A program made the position numbers and the translations under genes. This document shows positions 16,792 through 25,726 of a stretch of DNA of 33,546 nucleotides, one piece after another. The first letter of the stretch is position 1. Each line of letters begins with the position of its first letter. Location of the stretch: the NCBI GenBank assembly GCA_028707005.1, contig JAQTVB010000012.1, positions 1 to 33,546 on the forward strand. The letters are read 5' to 3'. This stretch comes from Patescibacteria group bacterium. GTDB lineage: Bacteria > Patescibacteriota > Patescibacteriia > Patescibacteriales > GWC2-42-12. The notes beneath the pieces were generated by a model that worked only from the letters and a program-made list of their open reading frames with translations, was not told the origin of the DNA and searched no databases.

Positions 16792-18540
16792 TTATTTTAT
16801 TGGTTCTTTGATTTTTTCCAGTTTATAAAGCGTAAATTCGTTAGCTATTTTTTTTACCGGGCTGAGGCGCAAGCTCAAAGCGGCCAATTTTTGATCGTTT
16901 AAATATTTAAAATCTTTTTCCTGGAAAGTAAAATTATAATAATAAATCGGTAAATAATTAGTAAGGATAGCGTATTGTTTTAGCATGTTGTCATTATTTA
17001 GAAAGCCAACAATCACTTTTCTTTCGGGGAAGAACAGCTTGTCATGGTATTGGGTGATGATAATCGCCCGAGACTCGGTTAAGGACATCACTTGGTTAAA
17101 TTCTTGGCGCGCCGCCAGATGTTTTTTGACTGTCGGATATAAACCCTCCACGCTGCCCACCAAGACGAATTGCAGGGAAAGAAAAAATATGGCGATCACC
17201 AGGCAGGTTTGGCAGCCATAGACTAAAATTTTGTTCTTTAACAGTTTGCTTAATCTGATAATAAAAAAACTGGCTAAAGGCATGGCGCCCAAATAAATCG
17301 GCAGCCAATAGCGCGTGTAGGAATTGCCGATGGTATGGCTTTTAGGATCCGGATTATCGTGAAAATCCCAGCTGCCGTAATAAAACAGTAAAATTATAAA
17401 AATAACCGTATAAGCGGTTAAATACGCCCAATGGCGCCGCCGCCACTTTTTAATCTTTAATAAAAACCATATTGAGCCGAAAACGGCCGGCCAGAATAGC
17501 CAATAGAACATTACCGTAAAGTAATAGTAGAGCATTTTACCGCTCTTGAGCGGCAAAAAACCAAAATGAAAAAAATTATTTTTTATCTGGCGCAAATTAT
17601 TTTTCAGCAAGGCCATGTTAAAGCCGGTATTTTGCACGATGGCCTGGCCGGCGCTGGCAATATTGGTGATAGACTGGTTCATTTCTTCATAACCGCCTTG
17701 CCAATAAGATTGGTAAAGTATTTTATTCCAATAAGCGGCCGGCAGCAAAGCAACCAGCAAAAAAGCCAAGAAAATTATCAATTTGGCCAAACCGATTTTT
17801 TTAACATTAAACAGCCACAAGATAATTATCAGCGGCGCGAGCCAGACCAACTCCGAAGTCCTAACAATAATGGCCAGGCCGAAAAAAGCGCCGGCCGCCG
17901 CGGCGTAGACCCAGGGCAAAAATTTGGTTATGGCCGCTTGCATAGCCTTACTGGAGCTTCTCGCCACCATGATTACGGCGAAATATAAGCCGGCAATTAA
18001 TAGAACCGTAAAGAGCACATTATGAAACATGCTGCGGGCGCTATAATAAATAAACGGCGGAAAACAAGTTAGGATCATCGCGGACAATAAAGCGTTGCGC
18101 CGGCCGAAGACTTCTTTGATTAAAAGAAAATAGAAAAGCACGCCGATCGCGGCGAACAACGGCGTTAGATAGGGTAAGACTTTATAGGAAGTTAAGCCGG
18201 CGATTTTGCCATAAATTAAAATGATGCCTAAAAAACTTATAGGCATAATCGTGCCTCGCACGCTTAAATAACTGCGCGGATGAATAATGTCCGCGGCCAA
18301 GAGGTTGTATTTTTCAAAAAAAGACATGCGCCCCTCCTGGGCATAGAGCTTGGCGAAATTGTAATTAGCGGCTTCGTCGGGCGAAGACCATTTGATAAAA
18401 TCGCCGGCTTGCATAAAATAATTAAAGCTGGCAGCGCCCAGGAAAAGAGCGATGGACATCAAGGCAAGAACCAGCCAATGCCAGCGCCTGCTTAGCCAGG
18501 TTTTCGGTTCTGTTAACTTTTTTGATTGCTCTTGGGACAT
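16792..18540 (-). CDS. GT-C fold membrane glycosyltransferase (PMT/ArnT, GT39-like)
   Basis: About 10 TM helices; early SSPDEAANYNFAKLYAQEG acidic loop; RNALLSAMILTCFPPFIYYSARSMFHN resembles the PMT-like pattern. Confidence 0.75.
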   Translation of the reverse strand: MSQEQSKKLTEPKTWLSRRWHWLVLALMSIALFLGAASFNYFMQAGDFIKWSSPDEAANYNFAKLYAQEGRMSFFEKYNLLAADIIHPRSYLSVRGTIMPISFLGIILIYGKIAGLTSYKVLPYLTPLFAAIGVLFYFLLIKEVFGRRNALLSAMILTCFPPFIYYSARSMFHNVLFTVLLIAGLYFAVIMVARSSSKAMQAAITKFLPWVYAAAAGAFFGLAIIVRTSELVWLAPLIIILWLFNVKKIGLAKLIIFLAFLLVALLPAAYWNKILYQSYWQGGYEEMNQSITNIASAGQAIVQNTGFNMALLKNNLRQIKNNFFHFGFLPLKSGKMLYYYFTVMFYWLFWPAVFGSIWFLLKIKKWRRRHWAYLTAYTVIFIILLFYYGSWDFHDNPDPKSHTIGNSYTRYWLPIYLGAMPLASFFIIRLSKLLKNKILVYGCQTCLVIAIFFLSLQFVLVGSVEGLYPTVKKHLAARQEFNQVMSLTESRAIIITQYHDKLFFPERKVIVGFLNNDNMLKQYAILTNYLPIYYYNFTFQEKDFKYLNDQKLAALSLRLSPVKKIANEFTLYKLEKIKEPIK

Positions 18541-18570
18541 TAGATTAATTAGAAATTAGAAATTATTGCT

Positions 18571-19113
18571 CTATGCCTGATATAAATACACCGGCAAATC
18601 TTTCTCGGTTGGTTTGTCCACGATTACCGGTTTCCAGCCGTCCAGCTTAAAAGAGTAAGAAATGATTTTCGCGCCGGGCCGCAATTCCCTCTTCAATTTG
18701 GCGCTTAATTTTTTGTTAATCGTTGTCGGTATGCCGAAAAAATAAACCGCATCGGCTGCCGCCAAATTTTCCTTAAAAAGATTTTTTAATTTAAACTTGA
18801 CCAGCGGGTTATGGTCAAAAAATTTTTTTAATCGGCACAAGAGATAAAGAGCCCAAGAAATTTCCAAGCCAACGGCTTGCGCCCGGAAATACCGGCCGGC
18901 ATAAAAAATTACTCGGCCGTCTCCACAGCCTAGATCATAAAAGGTTTCTCCCGGCTGCAGGTTAGCCAGCTTAAAAACTCTAGATAGGTCGCGGCGGCGG
19001 ATCGGCAGCCAAGGCGCGAAGGATAACACGGAAATAATTATATTAAAACAACCGGCTAAAAGCAAAAGTGAAAAAATTATCAACAAAGCATAGGTCAATA
19101 TGGAATTTATCAT
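18571..19113 (-). CDS. Membrane-anchored class I SAM-dependent methyltransferase
   Basis: N-terminal TM; FKLANLQPGETFYDLGCGDGRVIFYAGRYF...AVGLEIS is SAM-binding motif I/II. Confidence 0.82.
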   Translation of the reverse strand: MINSILTYALLIIFSLLLLAGCFNIIISVLSFAPWLPIRRRDLSRVFKLANLQPGETFYDLGCGDGRVIFYAGRYFRAQAVGLEISWALYLLCRLKKFFDHNPLVKFKLKNLFKENLAAADAVYFFGIPTTINKKLSAKLKRELRPGAKIISYSFKLDGWKPVIVDKPTEKDLPVYLYQA

Positions 19114-19152
19114 ACAATGTGGTAAGATATAAATATAATCTGCGATCTTAAT

Positions 19153-21114
19153 ATGAACGATAAATTGCTGAAAATCGTTGATTCTTTATTAATATTACTC
19201 TGCTTGGTCGCTTTGTCGGGCGGCCTGGTTTATCGCGGGTATTCGCTCAATAATTCAGGAATAGCAATTAGTTTAACTTTAGCGGTTATTTCTTTTATTA
19301 TTATACAGTATTCACGCTTTTCCGCAAATCAAAAGAGTTGCCAATCTGCGCGCTCGGAAGTTCTTCCTGAACAAGCCGAGAAGCGAAAAAATAAAAACTA
19401 CTTCCAGTGGAAAAGAGGATTGCTCGACTGGTTGCTGGCCATCGGCTATTTATCGCTGATGGCTGCCTGCTTCTATGACTTACTGACTCATAGCACTGCC
19501 GGTTCCATCGTTTCTCCTTGGCAGGTTGTGTCAAAAGATCTTTTTCTTCTTTATTTTTGCGCCAGCGCGCTATTAATTATCAATATCACTGCTAAGTCAA
19601 AATTCGCTTTGTTGTTTTTAGTGTTGCACTACTTTTTATCATTCGCCGTCACTCTGGTTGTCTACCGGCTGGGCTATGGCTATGATCCATTCATCCATCA
19701 AGCCACGGAAAATTTAATTGATAAAAACGGTGTGGTAGAGCCTAAGCCATTTTATTATCTTGGGCAATACGCTTTGGCGGTAATTGCGCATAAAATAACC
19801 GCTTTGCCCCTGGCTTGGCTGGATAAAACTTTAGTCCCTCTGGCGGCCGCCGTTTTTTTGCCTCTAGCGTTATGGCGGAGCTTAAAAGAGTGGTTTGCTG
19901 ATGAACGAATCAATCTCTTGTTGATTTTTTCCCTTTTAGCCCTTACTTTCCCTTTTCTGATCGTGACCACGCCGCAAAATTTCGCTTATCTTTTATTATT
20001 GGTAGTGATTTTACTGGGCTTAGCTTGCAAAAGCTTGCCGGATTTCTTTGTCATCTTGCTTTTATCTTTAACCGCCCTGATAACCCAGCCGATTGCCGGC
20101 TTGCCGGCCCTGCTTTTCTGCGCTTTACTGGCGGTTTACCATAGCGATAAGCCAAAGTTTAAAAAATACTTTTATCCGATTTTAATAATCATTACGGTTG
20201 TGATCTTGCCGATTTTATTTTATTTTTTAAATCAGCAATTGGCTCCGGCCGCCTTAAACGATGGTTTAGCGCAAAATCCTGGCCAGTTGACCTTAACTAT
20301 TCCGGGCCAAGAAAGTTTTGTTTTAAACTTTATTTACCTTTACGCCTTTAACTGGAAATTTGCCTTTATTTTGCTAGTGGTGAGCGGCATGGCCATTGCT
20401 GGCAAACACCGCGAGCAATGTAAAATTTTTTGGCTTTATTTGGCGACTTCCCTGGCCTTATTCACTTCTTATTTTATCACCAGCAAAATACCTTTCGCTT
20501 TTCTCATCAACTATGAACGCGGCGATTATGCGGAAAGAATTTTGCTGATCGCCTGTTTATTTCTCCTGCCTTTTATCATGATTGCCATATATGCTTTAAT
20601 GGAAAAAGTGTTGGCGCGCAATTTGATCTTCAAACTAACCTGGGCTTCGGCGCTGATTTTTTTAATCTGCGCCGCCCTTTATTTAAGTTATCCGCGCTTT
20701 GACAACTATTATAATTCTCGCGGCTATTCGGTGTCGGCGTCCGATATTAAAGCCGTTAATTTCATAAACGAAAAGGCTGGCGCTGATTACATAGTTTTGG
20801 CCAACCAGCAGGTAAGCGCCGCATCTTTAAGCCAGTTTGGTTTTAAGAAATACTATGGCGATGGCCGATTATTCTACTATCCGATCCCCACCAGCTCTCC
20901 TCTTTATCAGTCTTACTTGGATATGGTATATAAAAAGCCAAGTCGCGAAACCATGCAGCAGGCCATGAACTTGGCTGGCGTTAATGAGGGTTATTTTGTG
21001 CTGAATAAATATTGGTGGGCGTTCAAAAAAATTCTGGACCAGGCTAAATTGTCCGCCGATAGCTGGCAAGAGTTTGATAATGGGGCGGTTTTCGTCTTTA
21101 AATATACGCAGTAA
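19153..21114 (+). CDS. Polytopic membrane protein, probably GT-C-like glycosyltransferase
   Basis: 653 aa with many TM helices, VVYRLGYGYDPFIHQATENLIDKNG luminal-type loop, soluble C-terminus. Only well-supported plus-strand gene. Confidence 0.65.
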   Translation: MNDKLLKIVDSLLILLCLVALSGGLVYRGYSLNNSGIAISLTLAVISFIIIQYSRFSANQKSCQSARSEVLPEQAEKRKNKNYFQWKRGLLDWLLAIGYLSLMAACFYDLLTHSTAGSIVSPWQVVSKDLFLLYFCASALLIINITAKSKFALLFLVLHYFLSFAVTLVVYRLGYGYDPFIHQATENLIDKNGVVEPKPFYYLGQYALAVIAHKITALPLAWLDKTLVPLAAAVFLPLALWRSLKEWFADERINLLLIFSLLALTFPFLIVTTPQNFAYLLLLVVILLGLACKSLPDFFVILLLSLTALITQPIAGLPALLFCALLAVYHSDKPKFKKYFYPILIIITVVILPILFYFLNQQLAPAALNDGLAQNPGQLTLTIPGQESFVLNFIYLYAFNWKFAFILLVVSGMAIAGKHREQCKIFWLYLATSLALFTSYFITSKIPFAFLINYERGDYAERILLIACLFLLPFIMIAIYALMEKVLARNLIFKLTWASALIFLICAALYLSYPRFDNYYNSRGYSVSASDIKAVNFINEKAGADYIVLANQQVSAASLSQFGFKKYYGDGRLFYYPIPTSSPLYQSYLDMVYKKPSRETMQQAMNLAGVNEGYFVLNKYWWAFKKILDQAKLSADSWQEFDNGAVFVFKYTQ

Positions 21115-21119
21115 AAAAA

Positions 21120-22280
21120 CTATTTCAACAGTTCCTCTAATTTTTTAATATAATTTTCTACGCCGCTTTGAGCGGCTTTTTCTTTGCCCGCCTTAGCCAT
21201 CTCTTCAAGGCTGTCCTGATTTTCCAGCATCCACTCCATCTTTTCCGCCAAGTTAGCGACGTTGCCCGGTCTGAATAATATCCCGGCATTTTCGCCCAAT
21301 AGCTCGCTGATGCCGCCTAAATCCGCGGCTAAAACCGGCAAGCCGGCGCTAAAAGCTTCCAAAATCACGGTCGGGCAGTTTTCATAGCATAAAGTCGGCA
21401 CAACCAGGGCGTGGCTGGACTTAAGCAATTCGTCAACTTGCGCTTTGCTCCGCCTGCCTAAAAATTTAATGCCGCTCTTCTCCCCTGCCGCGATTTTCAG
21501 ACGCTCCAGCTCGGCGCCGTCTCCGGCTACGGCCAACTCAGTAAGCGGAAATTTTTCTTTGATCTTTATAAAAGCCTGGATTAACGGATCAACCCCTTTG
21601 TGCCGCTCAATCTGGCCTAGATATAAAAATTTAAAGATGCCACTCGCCGGTTTGCGCGCCGCGGATACCGGCGCGATGGGGTTAGGCATAACAATTCTTT
21701 TTGATTTGATAAAAAATATTTTGTCCAGATGGATGTTCAAAAGCCAGCCGGAAGGAAAGATCGCGATCTGCGGCGAAGCAAACAGCCGGCTGGTTAATCC
21801 GGCGTAATTTCTCGCGAACAAGCGGTCAACAATTTTTTCCTGACCATAAAGGATTAAGCCGGCAGGATGGATCAGTTGAATGTCATGCATGATATGAAGG
21901 TGCTTAATCTTCAATTTTCTAATCGCCAACGGCGTCAAAAAACCAATGCCCATTAAATTGTTGGTTATAACCGCATCGCACTTCTCCCGCCGTAAAATTT
22001 TTTTCACTTTAAAATAATTTACAATATTGAAAATATTTCCCAGCTGCCAAAAGAACCGTATAATTTTTGGCAGTTTCCCTAAGTTAAAATATAAACTGTT
22101 TAAGTAGTAAATTCGCAATTCGTCATCATCAATTTTTAATTGTTTGGCGCGCGGCTTGGTGGTGATAATAAAAACTTCGTGCCCGGCATCTTGTAAGCCT
22201 CGCGCTAAGGTAGCGACCACCTTTTCCGCTCCACCTTTGGCCAATGGTCCGTATAAATTATTGATGATGCAGATTTTCAT
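21120..22280 (-). CDS. Glycosyltransferase family 4
   Basis: MKICIINNLYGPLAKGGAEKVVATLARGLQDAGHEV...FLYLGQIERHKGVDPLIQAF...PTVILEAFSAGLPVLAADLGGISELL. Confidence 0.92.
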   Translation of the reverse strand: MKICIINNLYGPLAKGGAEKVVATLARGLQDAGHEVFIITTKPRAKQLKIDDDELRIYYLNSLYFNLGKLPKIIRFFWQLGNIFNIVNYFKVKKILRREKCDAVITNNLMGIGFLTPLAIRKLKIKHLHIMHDIQLIHPAGLILYGQEKIVDRLFARNYAGLTSRLFASPQIAIFPSGWLLNIHLDKIFFIKSKRIVMPNPIAPVSAARKPASGIFKFLYLGQIERHKGVDPLIQAFIKIKEKFPLTELAVAGDGAELERLKIAAGEKSGIKFLGRRSKAQVDELLKSSHALVVPTLCYENCPTVILEAFSAGLPVLAADLGGISELLGENAGILFRPGNVANLAEKMEWMLENQDSLEEMAKAGKEKAAQSGVENYIKKLEELLK

Positions 22281-23428
22281 AGTTGAGCGTATTTTACATA
22301 ATGGTAAATCACGTTCAATTTTTTCGCGACTTTATCCCAGGTATATTTTTTTAAAATCAACTCTCTGCCCGCCCGGCCCATAAGTTCAGCCTGTTTCTTA
22401 TTTCCCAAGATCATTTGTAATTTTTTCGCCAAATCTTTTACGTCGCCCGGCTTAACCAGCAAACCCTGTTTGCCGTTTTTGAATGAGCTTCTAACGCCCG
22501 GCAAGTTAGAGGCAATCACGGGCTTGGCGCAAGCCATGGCTTCAAGCACAACCAAGCCGAACGCTTCCGCCTGATTAATGGAAGGCAAAACCAGGCAGTC
22601 GCCACGGTTATAAAAATCCACCAGATTGTCGTTGTTTACGCGATCATTAAAAACGACCGCTTTCGCTATGCCGGCTTTTTCCGCGCAATTTTTGTAATAT
22701 GCCATTAAATCGCCGCGGCCGACAATGTTTAGGATGGCGGAACTAAATTCAGGGGTTTTTCTGATTTCAGCTAAAGCCTTGATTAAATTCTCTAAACCTT
22801 TAAAATAATGCGCTTTATCTAATCCGCCGACGAATAAAATCGATTGGCCGCCATTGCTCCGGCCGGCGCTTTCAGTAACGGAAAATTTATTCGGGTTAAC
22901 GCCAAAAGAAATTTGCCTGAATTTATCCGGTCTAAGCCGATAATATTTTTTTAAATCAGAATGTTTTATATAATCAAGCGAAGCGCAGGTGATAATTTTC
23001 GCCTGGCGAGCGAGCGCCGGTAATAATAATTTTTTATATAAATAAAAAATCAGGCGCTTTGCTCCCCTGGCCTTGGCGTCCATGTGATAATGAAGTATCA
23101 GCTGAATTTTATTTCCTGAAAAAATTTTTTTAAGCAAAACCGTTTCTACCGCGCCATAAAACGGATAATGCAAATGGACGATATCGTAGCCGTCAAGCAG
23201 GGAATAAAGCTGCGGCACAACTGCGCCGTTGCCTATTGTAAATATTGGTTTAAGGCGCTTGACGATGATATTTTCTTTCTCATCTCCTTCGTCTGGCAAT
23301 TTATAATCCGGAGTGAAGACGGTGATCTCGTGCCCCAGCCCTGCCAGCGCGTCCGCGATACTCTTAACGCTGTTGCCGATACCGCTTCTATAAGGCGGAT
23401 AGACGCAAACTATATGAGCGATCTTCAT
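22277..23428 (-). CDS. Glycosyltransferase family 4
   Basis: MKIAHIVCVYPPYRSGIGNSVKSIADALAGLGHEITVFTPDY...EAFGLVVLEAMACAKPVIASNLPGVRS; 4-bp ATGA overlap with the downstream GT4 gene. Confidence 0.93.
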   Translation of the reverse strand: MKIAHIVCVYPPYRSGIGNSVKSIADALAGLGHEITVFTPDYKLPDEGDEKENIIVKRLKPIFTIGNGAVVPQLYSLLDGYDIVHLHYPFYGAVETVLLKKIFSGNKIQLILHYHMDAKARGAKRLIFYLYKKLLLPALARQAKIITCASLDYIKHSDLKKYYRLRPDKFRQISFGVNPNKFSVTESAGRSNGGQSILFVGGLDKAHYFKGLENLIKALAEIRKTPEFSSAILNIVGRGDLMAYYKNCAEKAGIAKAVVFNDRVNNDNLVDFYNRGDCLVLPSINQAEAFGLVVLEAMACAKPVIASNLPGVRSSFKNGKQGLLVKPGDVKDLAKKLQMILGNKKQAELMGRAGRELILKKYTWDKVAKKLNVIYHYVKYAQL

Positions 23429-23432
23429 ACTA

Positions 23433-23550
23433 ATAACGAATTACGAATTAAATACCTGCCTACCGGCAGGCAGGCGAATTTACGAATTTAATTTTATTTT
23501 GCATTACATTTATTTGTATATTCGTACAAAATTCGTAATTCGTATTATTT
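23433..23550. repeat. Intergenic nested palindrome
   Basis: AATAACGAATTACGAATT (23433-23450) vs AATTCGTAATTCGTATTATT (23531-23550), with an inner CCTGCC-TACC-GGCAGG (23456-23471). Confidence 0.75.
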
Positions 23551-23872
23551 ATTTATCTTTTAGGGCGATATGTTTAACGATTTTGGTTATATCTTTTTCA
23601 ATTTTTTCCAGCTTCAAGCGCAAACGAAAAACAAAATAAAATAACAGGGCGATGCTTAAATAAAGAAGCACTTCAATGCCGCTGCCGGAGAAACCCAAGT
23701 TTAGCACCAGTTTATCAATAAATTTCAAAGAAATTATCAAAGCGGCGGCGGCTAGCCAAAAAATAAGCCAAAATAAAAATTCATTAACGCCGATGTAATT
23801 CTTTTGTTTCTGCCAAAAAAGGCGCGAGACAAAAAAGGCGATGATAATTAAAGCGATGATTTGTTGCAACAT
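23549..23872 (-). CDS. Small membrane protein, DUF2304-like
   Basis: 107 aa, three TM helices, ends with a charged helix (LRLKLEKIEKDITKIVKHIALKDK); adjacent to a GT2 gene as is common for DUF2304. Confidence 0.72.
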   Translation of the reverse strand: MLQQIIALIIIAFFVSRLFWQKQKNYIGVNEFLFWLIFWLAAAALIISLKFIDKLVLNLGFSGSGIEVLLYLSIALLFYFVFRLRLKLEKIEKDITKIVKHIALKDK

Positions 23873-23879
23873 ATATTAT

Positions 23880-24572
23880 TTAATTAACCAGCATGGCGAT
23901 GAATAAATCTTTTAATATTCTAAAGCCTCCTAAAAAGTTTTGGCCGAAGTTACGATAAATTACTTTTATCGGCACTTCCGCGACTGGCAAATTGTTTTTT
24001 TTGACCATGAGCATTATTTCCGAGCAATGCGCCATCCGATCCTGCTGCCAGCTGATTTTACGGGCGGCCGAAGCGGTCATGGCTCTAAATCCGCTCTGCG
24101 GATCGGTCAAGTCAATTTTAAAAAATATCCCGTTAACGGCCCGGGCTAACGGCATGATAAAATATTTTTTAACAAACGGCATGCCGCGGCCGGGCCGATT
24201 GCTTTCTTTGGCATCGTTCAGGACCGGTAAAAAACGCGAGCCAAATACCACTTCGGCCCGGCCACTTTCTATCGGTTCAACGATTTTGGCTATATCTTCG
24301 CTTAAGAATTGCCCGTCGGCGTCAAAATGCACAATGATTTCGGCGCCCTGGCTTAAACTGTATCCGGTCCCGGTTCTTAGGGCCGCGCCTTGCCCGCGGT
24401 TGATGATATGGCGCAGGACATCAACGCCGGCGCTTTTTGCCAATTCATAAGTTTGATCGGTTGAGCCATCGTCAACCACCACCACTTTGTCAACCAGCGG
24501 CTTAATCTCGCTGGCCACAGCTTTAATTGTTTTGGCTTCGTTGTAAGCCGGGATCACGCAAAAGATTGTCAT
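23880..24572 (-). CDS. Glycosyltransferase family 2 (DPM1/polyprenyl-phosphate sugar transferase-like)
   Basis: FCVIPAYNEAKTIKAVASEIKPLVDKVVVVDDGSTDQTYELAKSAG...HFDADGQFLSEDI...DPQSGFRAM. Confidence 0.92.
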   Translation of the reverse strand: MTIFCVIPAYNEAKTIKAVASEIKPLVDKVVVVDDGSTDQTYELAKSAGVDVLRHIINRGQGAALRTGTGYSLSQGAEIIVHFDADGQFLSEDIAKIVEPIESGRAEVVFGSRFLPVLNDAKESNRPGRGMPFVKKYFIMPLARAVNGIFFKIDLTDPQSGFRAMTASAARKISWQQDRMAHCSEIMLMVKKNNLPVAEVPIKVIYRNFGQNFLGGFRILKDLFIAMLVN

Positions 24573-24601
24573 ATATATAAATACAATAACAACACCGAAC
24601 T

Positions 24602-25624
24602 TTAAATTTTCCGCTCTACGGTTTTTAAGCCCTTGGAGGCCCTTAAATCATCAATGGTTTTTGCCAGGCCCTTTTCTAAAGTTACGATCGGCATCCAACC
24701 CAATTCTTCCCGCGCTCTAGTTATGTCCGGCAGGCATAACTCGGTAATAAATAAGTGTTTATCAGCGTACTTTATTTTTGATTTTGACTCAAGCGCTTTA
24801 ATGATAATATCGCAAATTTTCGTCAACTTAATGTTTACGTCAGAGCCGATGTTGACCGGAGATTGCAAATCGCTGGCCATCAACTTCAGAATCGCGTCCA
24901 CGCAATCATTAATATAGCAGAGCGCGGTGGAAAAATTTTCGTCCCCGGGAATGTTAAGGTCGGAATTGTCTAAAGCGCTATCAATAAAATCGGGAATCAG
25001 ATTGCCTTCGCCGAGTTTCATGCGCGGCCCGTAGATGCGGAACAGGCGGATAATTTTTGAATCAATGCCATAAACCTGCCGGTAATTTTCCACCATGGTC
25101 TCGGCAAACCGCTTGCCTTCATCATAGGAGCTTCTTGCTGATAAAAAATCAACCTTGCCGATGTCGCTTTCGTCGATTTTCACCTGATCGTTTTGCCTCG
25201 GGCCGTAAACCACCGACGAGGAGAATTGCATAAATTTTGCTTGATAGCGGACCGCGAGGTCAAGCATATTTTTCACTCCGTACGAGGAGGCCATAATCGT
25301 GGCAATTTTGTTTTTTTCAAAATTTATGGGCGAGGTCGGGCAGGCTAAATTGTAAATTTCCTGTATCCCCTGAAATTCAATTTTGAATTTTTGCAATTCC
25401 GGCAGGCTTTCCAAATTTAAAGGTTCGCTTACATCATGTTTGATAAATTCAAAGTTATAGTCGGAAAGCAAGTGGTCGATATTCCTTTCATCGCCGGTGG
25501 AAAAATTATCCAGGCAAATTACCTTGCTGGTTTCAAGCAAGCGGTCGCACAAATGCGACCCGATAAAGCCGGCGCCGCCGGTTACCAAAACATTTGGCTT
25601 GTCGAAAATCGCGCGTTTAGTCAT
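24602..25624 (-). CDS. NAD-dependent sugar epimerase/dehydratase, UDP-glucuronate decarboxylase-like
   Basis: VLVTGGAGFIGSHLCDRLL, IYNLACPTSPINFEKN, SSYDEGKRFAETMVENYRQVYGIDSKIIRLFRIYGPRM; YxxxK catalytic pair present. Confidence 0.88.
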   Translation of the reverse strand: MTKRAIFDKPNVLVTGGAGFIGSHLCDRLLETSKVICLDNFSTGDERNIDHLLSDYNFEFIKHDVSEPLNLESLPELQKFKIEFQGIQEIYNLACPTSPINFEKNKIATIMASSYGVKNMLDLAVRYQAKFMQFSSSVVYGPRQNDQVKIDESDIGKVDFLSARSSYDEGKRFAETMVENYRQVYGIDSKIIRLFRIYGPRMKLGEGNLIPDFIDSALDNSDLNIPGDENFSTALCYINDCVDAILKLMASDLQSPVNIGSDVNIKLTKICDIIIKALESKSKIKYADKHLFITELCLPDITRAREELGWMPIVTLEKGLAKTIDDLRASKGLKTVERKI

Positions 25625-25635
25625 ATAACAGGTTA

Positions 25636-25694
25636 GGATATTTGAGATTATTAGGATATTTGGGATTAGAGATTCCTAATAATCTCAAATATCC
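25636..25694. repeat. Intergenic inverted repeat (21 bp perfect arms)
   Basis: GGATATTTGAGATTATTAGGA (25636-25656) vs TCCTAATAATCTCAAATATCC (25674-25694). Confidence 0.9.
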
Positions 25695-25726
25695 CAGTAA
25701 TCTCCACTATCTCAAATATCTCATAA

